A stretch of DNA of 7,862 nucleotides, taken from the NCBI GenBank assembly GCA_030705695.1, contig JAUZPX010000086.1, forward strand, positions 1 through 7,862, in the 5' to 3' direction. The position numbers and the translations under genes were made by a program. The stretch's first letter is position 1. Each line of letters begins with the position of its first letter. The notes beneath the pieces were generated by a model that made no database searches, had not been told where the DNA came from, and was given only the letters and a program-made list of their open reading frames with translations. Origin of the DNA: Bacillota bacterium. GTDB taxonomy: Bacteria; Bacillota; Clostridia; Oscillospirales; Acutalibacteraceae. Below are positions 1 through 4,653 of the stretch, piece by piece.

Positions 1-161
1 CGTTCTCTTTCAAGATCCATGCTGTCAAGCAGCTGATCTTCCATATCACGCAATGCAACCGATTCTGTCTGCTCTAAAATTCTGTCTGCCAGAGTAGACT
101 TGCCGTGATCAATATGCGCTATTATACTGAAATTTCTGATTTTATCCTGAGGAAATGGCAA
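1..161 (-). CDS. lepA: Elongation factor 4 (LepA), N-terminal fragment
   Basis: This is the N-terminus of the ribosome-associated GTPase LepA/EF-4, which acts on elongating ribosomes in the cytoplasm. 53 complete codons are visible before the gene runs off the left edge. The translation contains IRNFSIIAHIDHGKSTLADR (residues 8-27), which includes the G1/P-loop typical of LepA, and ends with LLDSMDLERER, the conserved stretch leading into switch I. The start is a TTG at 161-159: an in-frame TGA lies just upstream, no ATG fits, and an AGGTG ribosome binding site (173-169) sits 7 nt before it. The extreme N-terminus (MPFPQDK) varies between species. A sigma-A promoter lies upstream. The gene is transcribed divergently from the S26-like gene. 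Identity is very secure; only the truncation limits the call. Confidence 0.96.
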   Translation of the reverse strand, partial: MPFPQDKIRNFSIIAHIDHGKSTLADRILEQTESVALRDMEDQLLDSMDLERE

Positions 162-166
162 AATAT

Positions 167-173
167 ATCACCT
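167..173 (-). promoter_or_regulatory. Ribosome binding site of lepA
   Basis: AGGTGAT on the minus strand, with its AGGTG core ending 7 nt before TTG 161-159. It decides the non-ATG start, because an in-frame stop overlaps the site and excludes any longer reading. Confidence 0.75.
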
Positions 174-193
174 ATCTTTTAAAATCTTTTGAT

Positions 194-222
194 ATTATAA
201 CACATAACCCTCAGCTAAACAA
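194..222 (-). promoter_or_regulatory. Sigma-A-type promoter of lepA
   Basis: On the minus strand, TTGTTT (222-217) is followed by a 17-bp spacer and a perfect TATAAT (199-194). The spacer ends in TGT, giving an extended -10 (TGnTATAAT). Spacing and -10 are ideal, and the -35 matches TTGACA at 4 of 6 positions. Transcription would begin around 187 and reach the lepA TTG after about 25 nt. Confidence 0.7.
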
Positions 223-257
223 TGTGTTTTATTCAGAGCAAAATATTTAGATAAACA

Positions 258-272
258 GTTGCTATTAGCAAC
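258..272. promoter_or_regulatory. Perfect dyad, candidate operator
   Basis: GTTGCTA-T-TAGCAAC is a perfect inverted repeat with 7-nt arms around a single central base. It overlaps the putative -35 of the S26-like gene (259-264) and lies about 35 bp upstream of the lepA -35. That is a position where a regulator could affect one or both divergent genes. I do not recognise it as the site of a known regulator, and chance cannot be excluded. Confidence 0.3.
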
Positions 273-287
273 AATATGTGGTAGCAT
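259..287 (+). promoter_or_regulatory. Possible promoter of the S26-like gene
   Basis: TTGCTA (259-264), 17-bp spacer, TAGCAT (282-287), with a TG one base before the -10 (extended -10). Each hexamer matches the sigma-A consensus at only 4 of 6 positions, so the call rests mainly on spacing and on position about 45 bp before the start codon. Confidence 0.3.
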
Positions 288-319
288 AAATTTGATTGTA
301 GGATTGAGTTCGAATTGTT

Positions 320-324
320 AGGAG
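320..324 (+). promoter_or_regulatory. Ribosome binding site fixing the start at ATG 333
   Basis: AGGAG lies 8 nt before ATG 333-335. The upstream in-frame TTG at 315 would place this site inside the coding sequence and has no ribosome binding site of its own, so the ATG is the start. Confidence 0.8.
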
Positions 325-332
325 AAGATAAA

Positions 333-1367
333 ATGTCAACAAATCTTCAAGACTCGGAACAAAATCAAATAACAATAGATGACACTGCTGATAAAATAAA
401 AAAACTCGCAAAAGCAGTTCACATTTTAAAGCAGAAAAACGATCAATTGGAGTCGAAAGTTAAAATTTGCGAAGCAAAAGTCAACGGAATTCAAAATGCT
501 TTGCAAAGCATTCCGCTCTTAATTACCGCAGAGTGTGCTCCTGTTGATGAAAAAGAAACGCAAAGCGCAACCAATTCTGCTCAACACACCTTAGAATCAA
601 TGGTATCAACAAATTCACAAAAAACAGTTGCTAGTTCTGAGTTTGCTCAAGTTGAGCCGATAAAATCCGTTTCAGAACTTGAGCACAATGAAGATTTTAA
701 AACACTTGACAACCTGCCATATCTAAAGGATGACCCTGAAGTCTATGCAGAAATGAAAAGCAAAGAAACCTTAAAGCGTAAAATCAGAAAAAACAGCGAT
801 AAAGTACATAAAGCCGGTAAACGGATTTTCAGCTTCTTTTATTTTCTTGTGTTTGCTTTAATAATAGTTACTGCTGCCCTATGCGTAGTTAGCAGAGACA
901 GCGGAATTGAAGTTTTCGGCATTCGCCTTTTGAATGCTCCCGATAATTCCATGGCTTCTTCGGCATCTGACGGATTTGCCAAAAATTCATTGGTAATTAT
1001 AAAAAAGTGTGATGCTTCAGATATTAAAATCGGCGATATTATCGCATATTCTTCTGAATCAAATATAAATAATTATTTCATACGCAGGATTTGTTACATT
1101 TGCTATAGTAATACAAATGTACAATTTAACGGATACATAACAAAAGGCGATAACATTAAAAATAACAATATTACAATTCCAGGCGAAAATATATTTGGCG
1201 TAAAAATCTTCTCTATATTTGGTAAAAAAATCTTCTCTGTTCCGCAAATCGGTGGGTTATTAAAAATTTTAAATGACTATTATATTATATCAATAATTAC
1301 GGCAGTCGTTATTTTAATACTGCTTACAATTATAAAACTGAACATCTCAAAGCCTAGAGAAACATAA
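333..1367 (+). CDS. Signal-peptidase-I-like (S26 family) membrane protein with coiled-coil N-terminus, probably degenerate active site
   Basis: A 344-residue protein. A charged N-terminal region (about 1-160) contains a predicted coiled coil (about 14-60, heptad-like Leu/Ile/Val with Lys/Glu) and an acidic stretch. A membrane segment follows (about 165-186), then an S26-like domain, then a second membrane segment (about 316-335) and a short basic tail. This two-segment layout resembles the SipW/archaeal-type signal peptidases. S26 landmarks are NSM with the nucleophile-position Ser206, DIKIGDIIAY (about 230-239) and TKGDN (270-274) with the conserved Asp. The segment where the family has its general base (His in HRI, or Lys in KRV) reads FIRRI (249-253), so the base appears replaced by Arg. 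The usual Gly before Ser-Met is Asn. Signal peptidases cut secretory leaders outside the membrane; this protein may be inactive or altered, and a non-protease role is possible. It ends before a strong terminator, so it is monocistronic. Family assignment is moderately sure; function is unknown. Confidence 0.75.
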   Translation: MSTNLQDSEQNQITIDDTADKIKKLAKAVHILKQKNDQLESKVKICEAKVNGIQNALQSIPLLITAECAPVDEKETQSATNSAQHTLESMVSTNSQKTVASSEFAQVEPIKSVSELEHNEDFKTLDNLPYLKDDPEVYAEMKSKETLKRKIRKNSDKVHKAGKRIFSFFYFLVFALIIVTAALCVVSRDSGIEVFGIRLLNAPDNSMASSASDGFAKNSLVIIKKCDASDIKIGDIIAYSSESNINNYFIRRICYICYSNTNVQFNGYITKGDNIKNNNITIPGENIFGVKIFSIFGKKIFSVPQIGGLLKILNDYYIISIITAVVILILLTIIKLNISKPRET

Positions 1368-1392
1368 TATCTAATTCTATTTCTAAATTTTT

Positions 1393-1424
1393 AGAGGATA
1401 TGCAATTTTGCATATCCTCTTTTT
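1393..1424 (+). terminator. Rho-independent terminator after the S26-like gene
   Basis: A perfect 12-bp stem, AGAGGATATGCA (1393-1404) with TGCATATCCTCT (1409-1420), around a 4-nt loop and followed by TTTT. It starts 25 nt after the TAA and separates this gene from ypeB. Confidence 0.9.
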
Positions 1425-1453
1425 GTATATTCTTTCATTATTCGGAAAAATTA
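1424..1453 (+). promoter_or_regulatory. Candidate sigma-G-like promoter of ypeB
   Basis: TGTATA (1424-1429) fits the TGHATR -35 of forespore sigma-G promoters. After 17 bp, AAAATTA (1447-1453) matches 5 of 7 positions of CATWHTA. In Bacillus the sleB-ypeB operon is sigma-G dependent, so forespore expression would suit the gene. The match overlaps the terminator T-tract and the region is AT-rich, so this is tentative. Confidence 0.3.
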
Positions 1454-1485
1454 TTTAAAAAGATTGACGAAAGGCTTGAATCAAT

Positions 1486-2829
1486 ATGAAAAAAAGGACA
1501 ATAATCCGTGGAATAAGTTTTGCATCAGCAATCCTTCTTATCCTGTTAGGCTCAACCATAAGCGGATACTGCCTTGTTTCCCGATATCAGGATACAATTG
1601 AATATAGCTATCAGCGGGCATTATGCGATCTTTCGGGTTATATGGATAACCTGAAAGCAACGCTTACAAAAAGTCTTTACGCCAATACTGAGACTCAACA
1701 AATAAATATAGCCTCCGACCTGATGACCGAAAGCCAAGAAGCAAAAGCATCTCTTTCACAGCTGCCCGTTTCTGAAAACGATATTTCAGGTTTGCAGAAA
1801 TACTTTGCGCAAATCAATGATTTTGCAGGATATATGATTCGTGAGCTTACTGTAAACCACAAGCTAACCGATAAAGACCATGCAAATTTAAAAGTGTTTT
1901 ATAATTACAGCGATATGCTGGCTTCGAATTTGGATGATCTATCATCCATATATTCCGATGGAACCGAAAAAATGGCACAGAAAATTAGCCTTCAGGGTAA
2001 TTTGGCAAGCTTATCAAAACAAACAAACGCTTTTGCACTTGACAGCAGCTTTAGCATTACAAACAACGAATTTTCAAAATTCCCAACAATGTTGTATGAT
2101 GGTCCGTTTGCTGACAATATGCTTACGCAAAAGCAAAAACTTAGCGGTAATGCAGTTACAAAAGCCGAGGCAAAGAAAATTGCCGCTGCTTTTCTTGATA
2201 AAAGCGAAAGCGTATTTACTTCCGATAATTATCTAAACGGCAATCTGCCTGAATATACTTTCAGCGGTGATAATTTATACATCTCCGTAACAAAATACGG
2301 AGGTTATGTTGCTGAATATCGAAACTCTAGAAACATTACGTCAACTAAACTAAAAAGCAACGATGCAAGCAAAAAAGCAGATCAATTTTTAAATAAAAAC
2401 CACATGAATAGTATGACAGAAAACTATTACTCTACGTCAGATAATATCTGTAACTTTAATTTTGTTTATAAACAAAATAACGTCCTATGCTATCACGACT
2501 TAATTAAAGTCGGAGTATCTTTGGATAACGGGGACGTGATTTCATATGATGCTACGGCATATGTTATGAATCATACGGCTCGTAACATTCCTAAAGTAAA
2601 GCTTAGTATATCGGATGCTTCTAAAATTCTTAGCAGCGACCTTGTAATCAAGAAACAAGATATGTCAATAATTCCGACGGTTGGCGGAAATGAAGCATAC
2701 TGTTATGAATTTCTATGTGAAAGCAAAACAACAGGCGATAAAATTCTTGATTATGTAGATACTCAAACAGGTCAAGAAGAGCAAATGTTTATTTTGCTGC
2801 AATCAGACACTGGTACGCTAGTATTATAA
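1486..2829 (+). CDS. ypeB: Spore germination protein YpeB
   Basis: A 447-residue YpeB-family protein, close to the 450 residues of the Bacillus protein. YpeB is made in the forespore, sits at the inner membrane/cortex and is needed to localise or stabilise the cortex-lytic enzyme SleB, with degradation during germination. Visible features: a short basic N-terminus and one membrane segment or uncleaved signal (about 8-30); a helical region (about 35-190); the family hallmark FPTMLYDGPFADNM (199-212); then about three PepSY-type repeats (about 220-285, 290-360, 370-447) with conserved motifs such as NGDVISYDATAYVMNH (348-363) and YVDTQTGQEE near the C-terminus. ATG 1486 has a modest AAAGG site 11 nt upstream. 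Unlike Bacillus, sleB is not adjacent: the gene lies between a terminator and a rubredoxin gene 18 bp downstream. Identification is strong from the YDGPF motif and overall architecture; the PepSY boundaries are approximate. Confidence 0.93.
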   Translation: MKKRTIIRGISFASAILLILLGSTISGYCLVSRYQDTIEYSYQRALCDLSGYMDNLKATLTKSLYANTETQQINIASDLMTESQEAKASLSQLPVSENDISGLQKYFAQINDFAGYMIRELTVNHKLTDKDHANLKVFYNYSDMLASNLDDLSSIYSDGTEKMAQKISLQGNLASLSKQTNAFALDSSFSITNNEFSKFPTMLYDGPFADNMLTQKQKLSGNAVTKAEAKKIAAAFLDKSESVFTSDNYLNGNLPEYTFSGDNLYISVTKYGGYVAEYRNSRNITSTKLKSNDASKKADQFLNKNHMNSMTENYYSTSDNICNFNFVYKQNNVLCYHDLIKVGVSLDNGDVISYDATAYVMNHTARNIPKVKLSISDASKILSSDLVIKKQDMSIIPTVGGNEAYCYEFLCESKTTGDKILDYVDTQTGQEEQMFILLQSDTGTLVL

Positions 2830-2847
2830 TCAGAAAGGATAGATAAC

Positions 2848-3009
2848 ATGGATAACTTTGTTTGCAACAATTGCAATTGGGTTTATGAACCTAAAAGAGG
2901 TGACGGTGAAGGTGGTGTTCCAATGGGAACTGATTTTAAGGATTTGCCCATAGATTACGTTTGCCCAATGTGCGGAGCAAAAAAAGAAATGTTTGCAAAG
3001 GAGCAATAA
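2848..3009 (+). CDS. Rubredoxin
   Basis: A 53-residue rubredoxin, a small cytoplasmic one-electron carrier with a single iron bound by four Cys. The ligands are C6 and C9 (CNNC) and C39 and C42 (CPMCGA). Conserved aromatic and acidic positions are present (Trp11, Tyr13, EPxxGD, GTDFKDLP, YVCP), and length and spacing match the family. One oddity is Asn rather than the usual Gly right after the second Cys. ATG 2848 is preceded by AGAAAGGAT with 8-nt spacing. The 18-bp gap after ypeB implies co-transcription, and a hairpin with a T-tract follows 13 nt after the stop. Clostridial rubredoxins typically serve oxygen and peroxide detoxification by passing electrons to rubrerythrin or flavodiiron proteins. 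Neither partner is in the window, so the partner here is unknown. Confidence 0.95.
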   Translation: MDNFVCNNCNWVYEPKRGDGEGGVPMGTDFKDLPIDYVCPMCGAKKEMFAKEQ

Positions 3010-3022
3010 ATATAATATAATT

Positions 3023-3056
3023 TTAGCAAATAGAACAGGCTATTAGCTGATTTTTT
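3023..3056 (+). terminator. Probable, imperfect terminator after rubredoxin
   Basis: Arms 3023-3033 and 3040-3050 pair over 11 positions with one A/A mismatch and one G-U pair, around a 6-nt loop, followed by TTTTTT (3051-3056). The stem is AT-rich, so read-through into the HAD gene is plausible. No clear separate promoter is visible in the 31 bp between the T-tract and that gene. Confidence 0.55.
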
Positions 3057-3072
3057 ACGTTGCATTTTATCT

Positions 3073-3080
3073 AAAGGAGA
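3073..3080 (+). promoter_or_regulatory. Ribosome binding site supporting a TTG start
   Basis: AAAGGAGA is a near-perfect Shine-Dalgarno site whose GGAG core ends 8 nt before TTG 3088. It supports the non-ATG start of the HAD gene. Confidence 0.8.
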
Positions 3081-3087
3081 ATCTTAA

Positions 3088-3756
3088 TTGAGCCGTAAAG
3101 TAAAAGCCCTAATTTTCGATATGGACGGGTTGATGATCGATACCGAAACAATTATATATAAATTGTATAAGCAAGTGTTTAAGGAGCACGGTTATGAACT
3201 CACCTTAGACATTTTCAAAGAATCAATAGGGCTTCGCACGGTTGATACATCTGCCGTGTATAAAGCTCATTACGACGATAAGTTCGATTATATAAAACTG
3301 CGTGATTACGCACAAGGGCGCTTTTGGAAATATTTTGCTGATGCAGGTGACGCTGTAATTAAAAAAGGGCTTTTTGAACTCCTTGATTACGCCAAAGCAA
3401 ACGAATTAAAGCTTGCCGTTGCAACTTCCACACGCAGGGAAACAGCCGCTGAAATCCTTGAAAAAATCGGAGTATATAAGTATTTCGACGTTTTTGTTTA
3501 TGGTGACATTATAGAAAACGGGAAACCTGCTCCCGATATCTACATAAAAGCTTCAGAAATGCTTGATATCCCCTGCGAATACTGTATAGGACTTGAGGAT
3601 TCGTTTAACGGGATAAAATCGGTATATTTAGCAGGAATGATTCCTGTTATGGTACCTGATATGCTTGAACCAACGGAAGAGATTAAAAAAATACTTTTTA
3701 ATCGTGTAGATTCGCTTCTTGATGTCATCCCTCTTTTGGAAGAAATAAACGCTTAA
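3088..3756 (+). CDS. HAD-superfamily phosphatase (beta-phosphoglucomutase-like, subfamily IA)
   Basis: A 222-residue HAD hydrolase, typical in length for the beta-phosphoglucomutase/phosphatase-like group. These cytoplasmic enzymes move phosphate through an aspartyl-phosphate intermediate with Mg2+. All four motifs are present: motif I DMDG (nucleophile Asp11, acid/base Asp13) followed by LMIDTE; motif II in VATST (about 111-115); motif III Lys146 in GKPAPD; and motif IV acidic pair Glu170-Asp171 in GLEDSFNG. An alpha-helical cap (about 16-90) is inserted after motif I, as in C1-capped members. The start is TTG 3088, supported by an excellent ribosome binding site. Substrate cannot be told from sequence; sugar phosphates or nucleotides are usual for relatives, and beta-phosphoglucomutase activity should not be assumed. 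It lies 78 bp after rubredoxin and may be expressed by read-through. No clear terminator follows. Confidence 0.92.
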   Translation: MSRKVKALIFDMDGLMIDTETIIYKLYKQVFKEHGYELTLDIFKESIGLRTVDTSAVYKAHYDDKFDYIKLRDYAQGRFWKYFADAGDAVIKKGLFELLDYAKANELKLAVATSTRRETAAEILEKIGVYKYFDVFVYGDIIENGKPAPDIYIKASEMLDIPCEYCIGLEDSFNGIKSVYLAGMIPVMVPDMLEPTEEIKKILFNRVDSLLDVIPLLEEINA

Positions 3757-3759
3757 ATA

Positions 3760-3789
3760 TTATCAGTTTTAAATTTTATTTTTTATAAT
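3760..3789 (+). promoter_or_regulatory. Possible promoter in front of the GC-rich island
   Basis: A perfect TATAAT (3784-3789) stands 18 bp after TTATCA (3760-3765), which matches the -35 at 4 of 6 positions. Transcription would start near 3796, just before the GC-rich stretch. Background AT content makes a chance TATAAT likely. Confidence 0.25.
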
Positions 3790-3802
3790 AACCGTATGTA
3801 AA

Positions 3803-3904
3803 TCGGGGTTCAATATGCTATCGTTGGTATGTGTACGGCCCCGACATTGGCTTATACCGTGTGCAAATCAGAGAGTATGTCTCTTAAAGCAGGGGTTGTT
3901 GTAG
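3803..3904 (+). other. GC-rich intergenic island: candidate structured RNA, mini-gene or dispersed repeat
   Basis: Roughly 46% GC by hand count, against about 20% in the flank after it. Pairings seen: TGTGTACGG (3830-3838) with CCGTGTGCA (3857-3865), 9 bp including 3 G-U; TCGGGG (3803-3808) with CCCCGA (3839-3844); and the small hairpin AGAGA/TCTCT around 3870-3882. The CCCC could also pair with AGGGG at 3891-3895. Two overlapping reading frames stay open: ATG 3815 to TAG 3902-3904 (29 residues, GGGG 6 nt upstream) and ATG 3829 to TAG 3922-3924 (31 residues, no good ribosome binding site). It does not match tRNA, SRP RNA, tmRNA, RNase P or common riboswitch cores as I know them. The strand is assumed from the upstream TATAAT. 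No function is assigned. Confidence 0.35.
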
Positions 3905-3997
3905 AATATATTATTGCAAAATAGGAATTGATATTTTGAAAATCATCTGGATAATATACTCTTATAATTTAGAACAATATTTTAGATATTTTAATAA

Positions 3998-4456
3998 TTA
4001 TGTTTTATATACTAATTTTGCAAAATAACTTCCCAACATATTACTGGTTGAATAAACTTTATCATTTACACGTATCTGTCCAACGCCAAGTGTATTTATA
4101 GTTATTGGTTCGGAATAATTTTTTAAATAGAACTTAACCGTAACATTTGTTGCTCCCGCAGCCAACAGTTCATTATCTCTCCAACAAAATGTATTAGAAA
4201 GGTAATTTACTGTTTCTTCTATTTTAGTTTTATCTGTAATAGTTTTTGTAACTTGTTTTCCTTTACCCTCACCAGATAAATCAGAATATGTCATATCAAT
4301 TTTTATGCATTCTCTTGATATAACCTGATCTGTACCACTAACAATCTTACTGATAGGGACATATTTGTTAGTATTTAAAAATAATATGATTACACTAACT
4401 ACTAGTGCTATTACCAAAGTTGGCAGCGTTATTATTAACATTGAATTTTTCTTCAT
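3998..4456 (-). CDS. Small membrane-anchored protein of unknown function
   Basis: A 152-residue protein I do not recognise with certainty. A basic start (MKKN) leads into one hydrophobic segment (about 7-27), and the remaining 125 residues, mixed beta and helix, probably lie outside the cell. There is no lipobox Cys. The segment TDKTKIEETVNYL (about 74-86) followed by beta strands (TVKFYLKN, EPITINT, QIRVNDKVYS) recalls small Firmicutes envelope proteins in which a threshold-like helix precedes a beta sheet, such as the DUF5301-like group; this is only an impression. Two Cys (50 and 91) could form a disulfide if exported. ATG 4456-4454 has AGAGGTG (4470-4464) 7 nt upstream. The gene stands alone on the minus strand, convergent with the HAD gene, and no clear terminator is seen downstream. 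Confidence 0.75.
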   Translation of the reverse strand: MKKNSMLIITLPTLVIALVVSVIILFLNTNKYVPISKIVSGTDQVISRECIKIDMTYSDLSGEGKGKQVTKTITDKTKIEETVNYLSNTFCWRDNELLAAGATNVTVKFYLKNYSEPITINTLGVGQIRVNDKVYSTSNMLGSYFAKLVYKT

Positions 4457-4499
4457 ACTTCTACACCTCTAATTAGAATCTAATTGAATTATGTATATT

Positions 4500-4527
4500 A
4501 AGCTGATAGCTATGCTATCAGCTTTTT
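4500..4527 (+). terminator. Perfect hairpin with T-tract on the plus strand, without an obvious gene to serve
   Basis: AAGCTGATAGC (4500-4510) pairs perfectly with GCTATCAGCTT (4514-4524) around TAT, and the T-run 4523-4527 lies on the plus strand. Read from the minus strand it is followed only by a mixed AT stretch. It lies about 44 nt upstream of the small membrane-protein gene, so it falls either in that gene's 5' leader or in its promoter region. It may stop antisense transcription or be a weak bidirectional terminator. Confidence 0.6.
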
Positions 4528-4597
4528 GTATCTCTTCATTCAAAACCATCACTTGTTTATTTTACTTTTTTAGGTTTCCCTAACTATTGAAATAGCT

Positions 4598-4632
4598 AAA
4601 ATCAAAACCACCAGTAAAACTGGTGGTTTTGA
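4598..4632 (-). terminator. Rho-independent terminator of the CotH-family gene
   Basis: A perfect 14-bp stem (4602-4615 with 4619-4632) around a 3-nt loop. Read on the minus strand it is followed by TTTT (4601-4598). It begins 21 nt beyond the stop codon of the large minus-strand gene. Confidence 0.88.
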
Positions 4633-4653
4633 ATGTTAGAAACTGAACTCTAA

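Noticed and set aside
315..332. Upstream in-frame TTG start for the S26-like gene
   Set aside because: The AGGAG site lies inside this extension and is ideally placed for ATG 333; the TTG has no ribosome binding site.
1059..3728. Short frames at 1059-1247 (-), 1934-2236 (+) and 3540-3728 (-)
   Set aside because: Each lies wholly inside a well-supported gene in another frame and shows no domain or plausible start signal.
3803..3904. tRNA or known riboswitch, suggested by GGTTCAA and the GC-rich stem
   Set aside because: No acceptor stem or anticodon arm can be formed around GGTTCAA, and I see none of the core motifs of TPP, SAM, cobalamin, lysine or c-di-GMP riboswitches.
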